The notes under the pieces: generated by a model | Databases searched by the model: none | Told to the model about the DNA's origin: nothing | What the model saw: the letters and a program-made list of their open reading frames with translations, nothing else | Source: Tubulanus polymorphus | Lineage: Eukaryota > Nemertea > Palaeonemertea > Tubulaniformes > Tubulanidae | Direction of reading: 5' to 3' | Assembly (NCBI RefSeq): GCF_964204645.1 | Contig: NC_134033.1 | Coordinates: 6,608,231 to 6,668,230 of the forward strand | Length of the DNA: 60,000 nt | Made by a program: the position numbers and the translations under genes | In this document: positions 1-42,895 of the stretch, piece after piece | How the letters are laid out: every line of letters starts with the position of its first letter | Numbering within the stretch: the stretch's first letter is position 1

Positions 1-509
1 GGTAAATTTATGAGTAAGTAGGTTATTTGTGGTTAGCATGGCGTGAAGTGATTTACTGGTACTTAGAAAAAAGAGAATAATGCGAGAGAATAGCTGCGAT
101 CGCACAAGGATTTCAGTACGGTACTAAGCGTTTACATTAGGAAATAATTCGAGGCCTATTCAGTTCCGTACTGAAATGCGCGGCTTATTAAGCGCGGAAT
201 GCAATTCCGCGCCGAAAACCCGATCTCAGTACGGGACTGAGCTGGCCGCGTATTTTCTGTAGTGTGAACGCAGATTCGGCGCTTAGCTAGCCGTTTATTA
301 ACATCCTCGTAGTACGAAACACTTAGCACTAATTACACTCCCCTCTATTGGCTCTCTGGGTGACTTCTATACTGGGCCGAATTGCCGACTCGTAGTGCGA
401 ACGTTACTGGCTGTATAAGCGCCGTATTTTGGTGAATTCGGCACGAGCGAAGTACGGTACTTCGTAAGCGCCGAATCTAGTGTGAACGCGGCTTATGAAG
501 AGAATACGA
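1..509. other. Non-coding stretch rich in short palindromes
   Basis: No credible ORF is seen. The stretch holds several perfect or near-perfect short palindromes: 191-210 (arms GCGGAAT/ATTCCGC), 225-241 (CTCAGTACGGGACTGAG) and 448-464 (CGAAGTACGGTACTTCG). Related half sites lie at 111-125 and 161-174. The sequence AGTACGG or its complement recurs in all of the last four. It could be the inside of a small non-autonomous transposon, but no terminal repeats or target duplication were found. Confidence 0.4.
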
Positions 510-700
510 GATAAACCATTTTTCAAATCGGTTCTATATCGAGTAACGATTGATTAGAGCAGTCTCAACCGTATTAAGCATTTAGTGTAATCATTCGAGG
601 TAAAGAGAATGTTTCAGTTTTATCGACATTAAATCGACGAACAGTGTTCATAACGTGATTGGCTACGCCACTAACGGGTTTTGGGTTCGAATAGTTTTTT
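510..700 (-). pseudogene. Penelope-like element endonuclease remnant
   Basis: Read on the minus strand, this encodes a degenerate version of the segment that follows the GIY-YIG core in Penelope-like elements. A proline-serine-glycine stretch, then an A-N-H-V motif, then an R-F-N-V-D-K-T block match the better preserved copy at 3301-3400 (S-G-I-A-N-H-V) and the copy at 14800-14880 (N-H-V-W-type, R-F-N-F-D-K). Stop codons interrupt it towards 560. It is a short dead fragment. The assignment rests only on similarity to the other copies in this window. Confidence 0.5.
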
Positions 701-750
701 GTGTTCCGAAATTCGAGTTTTAAAATCACGACTAGTAAATTTTGCAAATT

Positions 751-1224
751 TTAACGCAGCCGAGAATAGGAATCTCGTTTTTTTGTGCCGATGCTCTTGA
801 ATTCGTTTTCAAATCTTATCTGAAGTTTCAAAGCTACAGATTCTTGAACGTTGAAAATATAACCAAGAGGGGTGATTATGAAAAATATGATGATAATAGT
901 ATTCCTGTAGTATTCTTGTACCCCTCCTATTTCTTCGTATATATGTCTTTCCGCCGTTACTGTGAAGTGACCTTCGATGGTGATAGGCTGCCGGTCATCA
1001 TCGACCGTGATAATAGGCGGCGACACCGCCCACGAGCTCGGAAATTCAATTCGATGCAGGCTTCGTTTTCGATGTTTAATGCGTATCCACGACTCGTAGG
1101 CCGCGCAGCCTCTAGCTCGCACGACCAGGTAGCTGGTTTCGTTGATGTGGATGGAGCTCACTTGAGGGAACAGTAGCGATGCCTGCCAGCGGTTTTTACC
1201 CAGATATTTTACCGTCGGTTTCAC
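751..1224 (-). CDS. Possible exon of an unrecognised gene
   Basis: The minus strand holds an open frame of 157 codons beginning with Met at 1224. The first ~90 residues look protein-like: mixed composition, several Trp, Arg and Pro, no low complexity. The last 60 residues are poorer and include a run of isoleucines, so a splice donor near 980 is possible. I do not recognise a family. The opposite strand is also open over most of the stretch (742-1176), which weakens the case. It could equally be chance or part of an eroded Penelope element, because a fragment of one lies directly downstream. Confidence 0.22.
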   Translation of the reverse strand: MKPTVKYLGKNRWQASLLFPQVSSIHINETSYLVVRARGCAAYESWIRIKHRKRSLHRIEFPSSWAVSPPIITVDDDRQPITIEGHFTVTAERHIYEEIGGVQEYYRNTIIIIFFIITPLGYIFNVQESVALKLQIRFENEFKSIGTKKRDSYSRLR

Positions 1225-2511
1225 GTGACCGGAACCTTCGGCTGTTAAGAGAAAATGGAAAAGAGAGCGAAATTATTGCAAGAATCATCTTCCGCTTTGC
1301 ATACGATTTACTTGTGAAGTGTCCCTAAACTGAAATTGTGTGAGAAGTCTAGTGCACTGTGACAACCTATAGGCAAATTCCTTCTGCGAATCATTCATCG
1401 TCTAGTTCGCCTATGCTTGTATATTCGGGGAACCGAGGTTACGCGAATTCGGTGTGAAGACGATGGTGTTTCAAGGGATGCGATGTGAATTTGCTCTTTC
1501 GCACAACGATTGGCAAGAATTAAAAGCATTCGATATATCATCACCAGATTTTGGTCGCCGATTTTTCAGTACATCTGTCATCTTTACCTTATAAATCAGT
1601 TTTCGCACCGGATTCGTATCAATACGGAGCCGGGGGGGGGGGGGGGGACAAGGCGAGAAATTTTTTTTTTCTTTCGAACGAACGAAAATATAATTACGTT
1701 CGAACGAAATGCGGCGTGCCAAGGTAGTGGAAAAATATTTTTAGATAGCCGGTGGCGCCATCATTCCTAACTTTTGTAGGTGAATTTTCAATCACTTATG
1801 ATGGAATCAGAATATATCGGACAAGAAATTGCGATCGTTAGTGAAATGAATCTAAACAGTTGAACTATTACTGATTCATCAAACATGGATTTGTTTGATG
1901 ATGAAGCCAAGATAATAGAGCGTTCAATACACTTGTGGAATTGTCTTTTATAGACTACGCGATGTACATCCGTTCAATATCACCCAGTCACTTCTGTCGA
2001 GGAGGACGCACCAATTTTCCGAAACTGCTCTCATTTAACATTACTATCTTATGGCTTTTTGTGGTAAAAGCGGAACTTCTCTCTTATAACCTAGCGACCT
2101 TTTTACATCTGGATCACATCAGCGGCGTCCTCTGTTCGTCCGGTGCCTGCGCATGTGTATTATATCATATTTTGTATCTTTTTAAAGGAAAATGTACTTT
2201 ACACTAGACTTTTACATTGAATTGAGTAGTTGTCGCTTCTTTGTATTTATTCGCTTCCGTAGTTCGGTAACGAAAACTTCACTTCAGATAAGTTTGACTA
2301 AAATTGTATTTTCAAATAGAATTTCCTTTTTACCGTTTACATTCATATTCTAACATTTACGTTTTACACCAGAGGGGCCGTGCGTCCCATGTCATGATCA
2401 GGCCTTTTTAAAAACCGAAATTGTGATGAATACACAAAAGAGGGCTAAATCTTTTTTTAATTTGGTGATTTGATTTCAGAATTCTGGGATTCAAATCCGT
2501 ACTCAAACTAA
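1225..2511. other. Non-coding stretch with a G16 run
   Basis: Only short ORFs without recognisable content occur here. A homopolymer of sixteen G lies at 1632-1647, followed by a purine-rich ACAAGGCGAGAAA and a T10 run. It resembles the polypurine G-run next to the gypsy 3' LTR at 13692-13708, but no LTR follows. No gene or element was identified. Confidence 0.4.
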
Positions 2512-2997
2512 TTAAAAAGTGGGTTCTTTATTACACTGACTAAGATTACGTCCGATGTACATCATATTACAGTCTTTACATGGTATCTCATAGACCCCGG
2601 ACTCAATTAGCTCACTGTTGGGTTTATTTTTGGTTAAAACATTAGTGAGTTTGTTATTATACTGAAAGACTAATCTAGTGTCGATGGTGCTTGATGTGGA
2701 TTTAAAGCGTTCCAAAGTAGGTAAATACGGGATTATGATATTCTTTTTAGCTCTGCGTTTTGTGTTCAGGTCGTTACGTCCAAAGTGAGAAATTCGGGCT
2801 TTGAAATAAGCTTTGTACAAAATTTTGTCTGGATAGGCTAGTTTCTTGAGAGCAGTTCTTATATGTTTGAGTTCTCTATCTAAAAACATTAGATCACAAA
2901 TACGTAGAGCTCGAACAAATAATCCTTGGGCTATTCCAATTTTGATGTTCAAAGGAGTAGGCCTAAATGAAAAAAAAATGAAGATAAGCTTCAGCAT
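2512..2997 (-). pseudogene. PLE reverse-transcriptase C-terminus and linker (inverted copy)
   Basis: An open frame of 161 codons on the minus strand holds the end of the reverse-transcriptase region of a PLE, a basic linker, and the start of the GIY-YIG domain (S-G-V-Y-E-I-P-C-K-D-C then M-Y-I-G). The endonuclease stops after a few residues because a small deletion after the Y-I-G removes the E-M-G seen in the + copy, followed by loss of homology. It appears to be a 5' fragment created by inversion during insertion. Confidence 0.7.
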
Positions 2998-3070
2998 TAG
3001 TCGGTTTTCTATATACAGAGAATTTCAGATTTGTTTTGAAATTATGAATGAGTACATCGAGAAACGATTA

Positions 3071-3543
3071 CCTACTATTTACCTACTTTGGAACGCTTTA
3101 AATCCACATTAAGCACCATCGACACTAGATTAGTCTTTCAGTATAATAACAAACTCACTAATGTTTTAACCAAAAATAAACCCAACAGCGATTTAATTGA
3201 GTACGGGGTCTATAAGATACCATGTAAAGACTGTAATATGATGTACATCGGCGAAATGGGACGTAATCTTAGTCAGCGTATTAAAGAAAACAAAATAGAT
3301 ATCCGCAACCAAAAGCCTGAGAGTGGAATAGCAAATCATGTCTTTACAACTAATCACCAATTTGACTTTCAAAATTCGAAACTTATTTATCCTTGTAAAG
3401 ATATTCATGAGAGACACATAGTGGAATCAGCCCTAATATGTAAACTTTCGAAATCCAATTTATCTACTAATTCAAATACTGGTTTTTCTCCACATAACCA
3501 ATTATTTTCCAGACACATCAACTCTTTATTAGATTTGGGTTAA
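3071..3543 (+). pseudogene. PLE GIY-YIG endonuclease
   Basis: The open frame of about 150 codons contains the GIY-YIG nuclease of a PLE: G-V-Y-K-I-P-C-K-D-C (GIY half), M-M-Y-I-G-E (YIG half), a conserved Arg eight to ten residues later (N-L-S-Q-R), an A-N-H-V block and the terminal H-I-V-E-S-A-L-I helix. In PLEs this nuclease nicks target DNA so that the reverse transcriptase can prime. The reverse transcriptase itself is missing from this copy, so it cannot move on its own. The Met at 3088 is not a meaningful start, because the frame comes from the truncated linker. Confidence 0.75.
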
Positions 3544-3762
3544 TGTCACTATGTGTCACTCTGTTATCGCCACCCTCTTCAGTCCACTTCACTTAGTAAC
3601 ATAATATGTTTTTACTCTGAACTGTTTAGAATTGCTGTGGTTTCCACGGTACCCCTTGATATTTTATTGCTTGGTCTGTTTATCTTTAGTTTTGACACAC
3701 TGCTTCTATTTTAGATCCTGTGAGTTTATATGCTTTGTTACTTGTTTTTCTGGTCATTCCAC

Positions 3763-3792
3763 CTGATGATGGCTGTTAGTCAACAGCCGAAA
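3763..3792 (+). ncRNA. Hammerhead-ribozyme-like core in PLE 3' region
   Basis: The sequence reads CTGATGA (3763-3769), a stem II with seven paired bases GGCTGTT/AACAGCC around a short loop, then GAAA (3789-3792). These are the invariant core elements of a hammerhead ribozyme in the correct order. CCAC before and GTGG after the core could pair as an outer helix. PLEs are known to carry hammerhead motifs with a minimal third helix. I cannot tell whether it still cleaves. The third helix is not obvious. Confidence 0.55.
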
Positions 3793-4135
3793 CGTTGTGG
3801 TTTCGTAACAATAAATTTGATCGTATAATTTTAAATTCGAAGCGTGGGATTTCTTCATTCATCTACAGTTTACACGGATTATAGTGTTTATTCGACAGCT
3901 AATACATGCCGTGTTAAAGTTGTGGTTAGTGTCTAAGAATAGAAAAAATGCTTCAGCATGTTTTTAGATCCCTTTGTTTGCAGATGCTGGTTTCATTTTC
4001 TGTTTACAGAAATTAATTCTCAAGTCGTAGCTTTCGGAAAAGGATTTTCTGGTCTCAAAAGATTCGACTTACGCAAGGTTTACTGTAAATAAATTCTTAA
4101 CGTTTTCCATTTGCTTAGCTATCAGATCAACCGCT

Positions 4136-35604
<31,469 letters not shown>

Positions 35605-35674
35605 TCATCAACGTTTATCAGTGTTTATAATCGAAGGCTCACTGTATTTGTAGTGAAAATCCTTGTTCAACCAA

Positions 35675-35680
35675 AATAAA
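35675..35680 (+). terminator. Polyadenylation signal AATAAA of the sulfotransferase gene
   Basis: AATAAA lies 71 bp after the stop codon at 35604. No other gene competes for it. Confidence 0.6.
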
Positions 35681-37773
35681 CTTGAACTACAATGTATGAT
35701 GAATATATACCGGTATTTTGTATACGTTAGATTAAATAGTATTCTATGACGATTTTTTAATGGCTTAGCGATATCACACGCATGCTGCAGATGAACATCA
35801 CGCTCAGCTCGAAATTTGAAATTTATGAGGTAGTGAATTTGAAATTTATTCACATCCCCTCAACGAGAGGTATACAGAGGGACATTAAGAAGTATTCCTA
35901 GAATTAGTAGAAATAACATAGAATATTAAAAAGAAACAATATTCCGTATAGAGAAAAGAAAGCAACGACCGTTCACAGAATATATGTGGTATACAAAGAA
36001 AAATATGTTGTTATGCACGGTCTTAGCCATCAAGTGCTGCCCTCAAATCGTTGACGGTGAATACGTGAACTAGCTTTTTCTCACACGCCACAACAGGAAT
36101 ACGTAGTCCGCTGGTGGCTCAGTTAATGTTAAAGATATGGGCAGCACTTGATAGTGAATACCTGCCATCACTCTGGAGAAGGGCACGAGTGAAAATATCA
36201 TGCATGGAACAATGCAGAATTAACACTGGCACAGCAGTTTGTCTAACCTTACAGTCTATCGAATGCAATATACGAATAGCAAATACATTATCTTCCAGGA
36301 AAACCGAAAAAGCTAAAAAAATGAAATGAAAATCCCAAAATAAGGGAAATACATAACATTCGGAAGGAACGTATATTCTATTGGAGGCGGTAAAAGTTCG
36401 AATAAGAATCATCATCATTTCTCTGAGAAGCAGAACAAAACCTATAGTCAAGAGAATGACATTCAGTTTTTTCTGCAAAAGCACCATAAAACCCTGAACA
36501 ATTGATTCAAACTTTAAACCATCTTGAGGAAGCTGCTGAATCCAAACATATTATAACACAAGCCTGAAAAAGATATGATATATAATGTCTTTTTTTCTAT
36601 TCTCCCGGACTCTCGAAGGTTTCAATTGATTTTAAATGTAGAATGAATTGAAGTTGTTCCTCAGCGTTGTCAATAACTCTTGTATAACGCTCAGAAGCCC
36701 CGAATTAACTAAAAAATGATATAAAGGCAAGGATAAGCCTCCCAAAAAACAATCAAATCCAGCTCGCGTTGCTCTGTCCACGCTTCAGCCATTTTGAATT
36801 TTCGTTACCCCCTACTTCAAACCGTGCGGAACAAAATTCAAATTCAAATTCAAATGGCCGACCGGTTCCGCACGGCTCCGGTCGGTTAGGAGCCGCCATT
36901 TTGAGCATCATGTGACTGCTTCATCCTTAATTCTGATTGGCTACTAAAATTTTTCGTTCAGAACATCGGCAGCGTAGCCCGCAGACCTTTACGATTTTTA
37001 TCGCACGGAAAAATCGCATGCGAAAATATCAAACACGTTTGGTTTGTTGCGATGAAGCGATGATGCGTGGAATCGGCTCCGGCGGCCATAGCACACCTTT
37101 ACGATGATGCGATAAAACGATGCGATGAAGCGATCATACGATCAATCGCAAAGGTGTGCGCCGGGCATAAGGGAAAAACTCTAAAAGCATTAGTTGACTG
37201 TTACGTCGTATTTTCTATCTCCTTTCAAGTAACCTGTTCGGCAAGCGGGTAGCTCGGAGAAACTGGGATTTACCTTGGCTTTTATTTTCCTTGGTGCCAG
37301 ATACTCTTATCATTTTATTTGCATTTACCCTTTGCGTTCGTGTGTGCTACGTACCTCCAAAAAGCCCAAACGTTTAAAGACCGGGTAAACCGAATCGCCG
37401 AGTTTATTTTGACGACAATTGGACCTGTAGAAAACTTATTATCACACCCCGGCCCCAACAGTTTTACTACATCTACGATGAGAATTTTGATGTCAATCAT
37501 TTCATCGCAAATTTACATGAACAGCCTTAATTAACCGATTAACCAATCTTAATCGGCTTCAGGGTGTATTTCGAGTGAATCATTGATCTGGGAAGAGGTT
37601 ATCCGGTTGCATAGCCAATCCGTTACGTAGTCCAAACACTACCGAGTTTACCGAGAAAAAATATTGATTATGAGTGGCACTTCATCATTAGCGTCCAAAT
37701 GTTTCGACGTTTAGCGTAACCCGGTAATACCGGAAATGCTTCTAGAAAATCCACATCCGTGAAGTAGACCTAC
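35681..37773. other. Mostly non-coding stretch with small inverted repeats
   Basis: No reliable gene. A GC-rich hairpin lies at about 36821-36877 (CCGTGCGGAAC against GTTCCGCACGG, with three TTCAAA units in the loop). Further on, 36985-37165 is packed with GCGATGA/ATCGC words, and AGCACACCTTT (37088) is inverted at 37149, suggesting a small MITE. A 122-codon minus-strand ORF (36487-36119) begins with a hydrophobic stretch (N-V-I-L-L-T-I-G-F-V-L-L-L). It might be a signal-anchor exon but has no further support. Confidence 0.4.
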
Positions 37774-37946
37774 CTGCATCGACGACTACGTAGTCAGGGA
37801 TGGAACGTTCTCTGCTGAAATCCCGCGCCGAATGATACCAAACGATATTCAGCTTAATTTTTGACCAGAGCGTCACTTCGACCGAGGCAGCGGATCCGAT
37901 TCGAAAATCCATCACTTCTAAACTGGTCATCATGAATGTGTCTTCT
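37774..37946 (-). CDS. Possible internal exon of an unrecognised gene
   Basis: On the minus strand an acceptor-like CTGTAG precedes 37946 and a donor-like CAG/GTAGGT follows 37774. The 57 residues between them are free of low complexity and end in I-P-D-Y-V-V-V-D-A. The L-W-S-K-I...W-Y-H-S-A-R-D-F...P-D-Y-V-V-V-D-A pattern is faintly like SGNH/PC-esterase domains of sugar O-acetyltransferases. That is a guess. The next exons were not found. Confidence 0.3.
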
Positions 37947-38169
37947 CTACAGCCGAATACAACAACCTAGAACAATATGCCATCTTCAGAAACGTGTGAT
38001 CTATCACGGGAACCCTTAATTCGGTACAAACTTAGTTTTTGCCATTTGATATTTTAGTAACTGATGGCACCATCTATCAAAGCCATCCATACGTAGTTCC
38101 CAGGATATTACGAAGTATTTCATTATGATTATTAAGCTCTATGTTTTGCCTCTGTACCATGGAATACCC

Positions 38170-38310
38170 TATGATGAGGATTTTCCCCAGGGACCCTCAA
38201 TTTGGCTTGATGGGGATCTTCTCCAGGAGGGACCCTCGATTCGGCCTGATGAGGATCTTCTCCAAGGACTCTCAATGCGGCCGGGTTAAGATCTTCCTCT
38301 GAAATCCTCA
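38170..38310. repeat. Short degenerate tandem repeat
   Basis: About three units of 45-50 bp share GATGAGGAT(C/T)TTCTCCA and GGGACCCTCAATT(C/T)GGC. The minus-strand ORF over it (E-D-P-H-Q-A repeats) is a by-product of the repeat. A related CCTTAATTCGG word recurs near 38016 and 44780. Confidence 0.55.
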
Positions 38311-38360
38311 ATTCAGTATTGTGAATGAGAAACTTGTGTTGCCCCATCGTCATTTCCCTG

Positions 38361-38657
38361 TCAGTGTTTTAGGAAAACGTCAAACAGCCTAAGAGGCGGT
38401 GTGATGCTAGTACATTCGCAACATTCGCTTGGAAGTGCAGATGCGGTTCTGTTCGCTCTGAAACACGGGTTACAATTCAGATGTCGTCCCGTCGTGTTAT
38501 GAACAACTAGTATATATCTGAGCAACGTACAGCAAGATAAAAAGACAGCCAAAATCAAGAGATTTCCCGCTGCAACGAACTTTTTAATGGCCCGTAGCGC
38601 TCCTGAAAGAATATCCCATAGCATGTAATCAGATTTTCCCCGCAAAATGATTATCAA
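38361..38657 (-). CDS. Possible first exon with signal anchor
   Basis: The minus-strand ORF of 98 codons has a strong hydrophobic segment (L-L-I-L-A-V-F-L-S-C-C-T-L-L) after a short basic start, then an N-glycosylation site and six cysteines. This layout fits a type II membrane protein. A donor-like AAT/GTACTA lies near 38410. It could join the candidate exon at 37774-37946, in which case a Golgi enzyme is possible, but the link is unproven. Confidence 0.3.
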   Translation of the reverse strand: MIIILRGKSDYMLWDILSGALRAIKKFVAAGNLLILAVFLSCCTLLRYILVVHNTTGRHLNCNPCFRANRTASALPSECCECTSITPPLRLFDVFLKH

Positions 38658-38879
38658 TTGCTGAATGAATGGACACGATTTAGAAAAATGAAAAACATTG
38701 CATCGATAAGAGGACGTTCTCGCGATGGCTTAAAGTATAAAGGAGGGTTCATGGATAGCCTTAGAAATATGCAATTCTCTGCGACCACCAGATGCACTGA
38801 TTTTATCGCAGCCGCAATATGTGACCAGTTAAGGCCTACAACCGTTCGCATCAAGTCGCGACTCCACCGTTAAAACATC

Positions 38880-39930
38880 TCGGGCCTGTCCTTTTATATT
38901 TACACAGCTCCAGTGGATAGAATACGTATTGTAAAAACTACGTAGTTGAGGGATTAAGCGATCTTAATTAATGATAGTATGTGGGCCATATAAGGGTCTT
39001 GCTCAGTTATGGCTTATAGGTTTAAGACCGATCTAAGACGTTCTATATTCAAGATAACAACGTACGGCCAGTATTATGATTGAAGATCATAGTTTCACTT
39101 ACCGGTACCTCTAGAATCGAACATGCCGCGAATGCGTATAATATGAACAACGAAACGCCTTTTGTATCCGCCATTTTCATTTAAGTATGATACATCTCGT
39201 GATGAACGCCGATAATTGGCATAAGTGTATTCTACGCGTAATAGAAACAATAGTTAGGTTCGACGCAAAAACAGAAATGTGATGAGTTAATTACGACTAT
39301 CAGGTCATTACACCGTAAAAGCGGTTGGTTTATATATTTATACTACACAACGCAAACAAAACACTCAACGCTACATTCAGTAAACACGAGATATTCGTCT
39401 GCTATTAAAACAGATATATTTATGGCCTACTATTACATATACAAGTTATCATATATCCTATGTAATTTCATCCTTAAATCCTAGTTCTTTTCTCGGTAAG
39501 CAAGTCGACTGCTCCTTACTCGGTAAAGAGTCGGTTAACTCGGTAAAGCGATTTTCGCTGAAATTTATTTGTGAGAAGTATCTTTCTTCTATTTTATCAA
39601 CTCGGTATCTGGTCCCCCTTTGTAAAGGAGGTTTGGATATCCACTAGACTATACAAAACCCAGTAAGCTGCTTTTTGTACTAATACATCATCAATTGATA
39701 TGTGTCATACTCGTGCAATATAATAACCCAATACCAATAGTAATAAGTCATAAGCATTTGGATTTGTACTAATGACTCAAACCTGTCTTTTGAATGTCAC
39801 GTCGACTCCATTTATGAGAAAGTTCTTAAATGTATACATCCTCTTAAATCTTTGTCATTAAAACTTAAATCTTCGCATTTAAAACTTAATCTACAAATCC
39901 TTTATCTATCCACATAAATGAGTGTTGTGA
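38880..39930. other. Non-coding stretch, nothing recognised
   Basis: AT-rich sequence with short ORFs only. Three CTCGGTAAA(G)-type words occur at about 39495-39545. No gene, TIR or clear repeat. Confidence 0.4.
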
Positions 39931-39939
39931 TATATTGTA

Positions 39940-40440
39940 CAATAGTGCTTCAAAAATGTCTTGGGGAAAATTAGATCGTCTACATTATAAAGCAGCACTA
40001 TTGGTTTCGGTTAGTTTACAAGGTTCTCACACCTCAAAGGTTTCAAATATACTTGCCTCAAACGCTTGCCTCAAGACGTAAGAAGCGGCTTCAGCTATTT
40101 ATGTATAAAGTAAAATTAGGACATTGTCCATCCTATGTTCAATCAATTTTTAGGAATTTCAGAGATGGCCTTAGAGAACGAACAACACGAAAGCGACGCC
40201 CTTTTCGAATTCCTGCCACTATATTTTCAAAAATTGCTAATTCTCCTTATTTTTAGTTAATGAAATCCTGGAATAATACACACATTGATATCAGGAGCTG
40301 CCCAACTTTTTCACAATTCAAATCTAAGATACTACACTGCAAGACCAGTTTATCTGTAATTTCTACTCTGCAGCTTTCAAATTTAAACCGATCAGAAGAG
40401 ATTTACCTGAATAGGATTCGTGTAGATTTCTTACTTTAAG
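39940..40440 (+). pseudogene. Eroded LINE reverse-transcriptase C-terminus
   Basis: Across shifting frames the + strand shows L-D-R-L-H-Y-K-A-A-L-L-V, then (40053-40256) L-A-S-R-R-K-K-R-L-Q-L-F-M-Y-K-V-K-L-G-H, R-R-P-F-R-I-P-A, and after a stop a C-P-T-F-S-Q-F-K-S-K-I end. This is the typical tail region of non-LTR retrotransposon polyproteins after the RT domain. It is 5'-truncated and broken. Confidence 0.6.
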
Positions 40441-42895
40441 GTTAGCTCTATCATATATTATCCCTTAACTGTAACTATTGCAATAGATTTCTAAATACAA
40501 AGCATCTCTTAATTCAATGTCAGCAACCTGCCCAATTAACCAATATAATATCTCTTTTTGCAGAATTGTATCTCATTCGAACAAATCTTGTGGGCTACTT
40601 TGAAAACCTTTCGCTCTCACAGAAATGCAATTTTTTTGGTGACAATCAAACTTTTAACTTTGATATAAATCAGCAAATTATCCAAAATTCATCTGAATTT
40701 TTTGTTAAAGCCCATAGAAACTTCTGAGGATTCTACTTTTTGTCACCACTATTGATTCACCTTTTTTGAATTTTTCTTTTTTCTTTCTGTTTTGTTTTTT
40801 CTCTTTTGTAAGTTGTATACATGTATTAAGAAGTATAATTCAATAGGCCTGTTAATTATATATGTAGCTTTTTTCTTCGATACTAACAATGTCATTATGG
40901 ACTTCAGTATTATGTAAATGTATTTATGTAAAAACAAGGCGAATAAATTTCTTATGAAAAAATACTCGTGCAATTTGGTTAGCCGATAAGTTCGAGTCCT
41001 GGTTTTCAGCCTTAATTTTGGGACTGAATATATAATCGATATACCGGTACACTATTTCCATGCTTTTCTCGGAGATTATCATTACTAGTGAGAATGTTAA
41101 AACATTGTAACGGTTAGTTTCCGTCGACAAATGAATGTCAATAATAATCCGATTTTGAAAAAAGGCCCAGCAATATCGATGAAGAAAAACTAAGAGAACT
41201 GTTAAAAATGGTTCATAAGAATTCAAATAATCATAAGAAACGGCATTGCTCCTTGAGCATTTCTTCACAACCCGGTTTATTTTATCTCACTTGTAACTCA
41301 CTCTACGTCTTTCGTGTTTCGAAACTTTCTATCTTAGCATGGATTGGTGCCAATTATAGTTACCACATTATACACATATTACAATCAGGATCGTCGATCG
41401 CGTGGCTTCGACCTGCGTGCTCAGTGCGACTGGCAGAAACTAGTCGCACACCGCCGCTGATAGTCGCATCGCAAGGCCAACCTAGGCCTGGCTCAACATA
41501 GACTTTCACGATATGAGCATCTTAATTCTGTTCTAGTAATACGAATAAGCAAAACCATGCCTATTTTTCTATTTTGGCCGCGATAGCATTTCAAAAAGCA
41601 GGATCACGTGATCAATGGTCAAACGTCAAAGTGTTTTTGCAAGTCTTCCCGTGTTTGGCAATTTCTATTTTGATGGCACCAGACATTCAGCATGGAATCA
41701 TTGAAGTGATACTTCAATACGGTAAATAGTTAACTTTCAGCAAAATGTAAAAACAATGAAAACGACTGCTATGAAATTGAATAGCTTACAAAACAGCGAA
41801 AGAAAGAGAAGACATGAGAAATAGAAAAGTTAAAAATGCTCATGATGTGAAGTTGAGTTAGTTCTAAAGATATGGCAACGCGTTGAATAAAATCAAACCC
41901 CGCCGCCCTGATAACGGCAAAGAAGTTATGGAATTGCTTACTACAGTATTGGTCAAACTTGTGAGCCTCCCTGCGAGGGACGACCCAAAATTAACGCCTG
42001 ATAAAGCAATAATAATAACAAGTCAGTCATTCTGATAAGAAACCACTTCTATAAATGCCTGTAAATACTGTTGTTTTTTCCAAAATAACTTGAAGGATGG
42101 TTCCCCTAATCGCTTTCCATCTGCAGCACTCAAAATCAATAGTCGGCTTATCAAACCGATTTAAATGCTAGATATCATTTGTCATGTTGCATTAGTTCAA
42201 TCAGTCAAAAGCATAGGCCGTATAGAAAAGGAATCCATGTTCGTAGTCTATGGTGGAAGCCCAAATCAGCTCAACGCTAAAATCGGAGGAAAATGTCGAG
42301 TTAGATTTTCTTCTCATTATTGAAAGAATTCCTGTCCGGGATTCTCAAGTTCTGTAGTCGGATTCTATTGGTTGGAAGCTCGACTATTGTATATTCTGTT
42401 TTTGTATACTACAAATGGTAATTAATATATGAAAACCACTAACTATAAGTCGCGAACAGGCTGTTGATCTAGTTGTCTGACAAGACACGCTAAAATAGTT
42501 CACGATAAGTGTCGTCCTCGCCTCTAAATGTCAGTATGAAAGATAAAATCAAGAAAACTGGTTTCAACTAGTTTAGATTTCGTTTCGTCCGAGTTCCAGT
42601 CCCTTGTATTGCCCGATTTATCATTATCAGCAATGATTACAAAATAATTCTAGTCATTTTGCTGACGAAGACCTTAGCAATTTATATCCATTACTTCCCC
42701 AACTAACCTCACGAACAGGAGCCGTGTATAGGACTGGGTTAAAATTTCACGATCGGGTTACAGCATCGCATCGCGGGGCGGATCTAGAAATTTTGAAATG
42801 GGGCACATATTTGATGAAATGAAATTTGTTGCCGCAGAGACCCGCAAAACGCCGAACCGAAGAAATTAGATGGCATTTCTTGCATATCAAAATCA
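40441..42895. other. Non-coding stretch, no gene recognised
   Basis: AT-rich 3' flank of the LINE remnant, then intergenic sequence. The minus-strand ORF 41268-40924 (114 codons) has no recognisable content and atypical composition, so it is not called. A local GC-richer part at 41395-41505 has a GTCGCA word three times. Confidence 0.4.

Larger units (their letters stand above)
2512..3840 (+). mobile_element. Penelope-like retroelement with inverted 5' copy
   Basis: This is a truncated Penelope-like element (PLE; reverse transcriptase plus GIY-YIG endonuclease). The main + strand copy starts near 3071 inside the linker between the two domains and runs through the endonuclease to a 3' region with a hammerhead-like hairpin at 3763-3792. 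A second partial copy lies head to head on the minus strand (2997-2512). The two share an inverted repeat of roughly 220 bp (about 2516-2735 against 3070-3290). Partial inversion of 5' ends is well known for PLEs. Both copies carry defects, so the element is inactive. Confidence 0.8.

Noticed and set aside
742-1176. 144-codon + strand ORF
   Set aside because: It overlaps the more protein-like minus-strand frame, and its sequence is rich in Arg and aromatic residues without pattern.
38132-38353. Minus-strand ORF with E-D-P-H-Q-A repeats as a repeat protein
   Set aside because: The unit length and spread follow the degenerate DNA repeat, and there are no neighbouring coding exons.
40924-41268. 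114-codon minus-strand ORF
   Set aside because: No recognisable motif, no splice sites, and no related sequence in the window.
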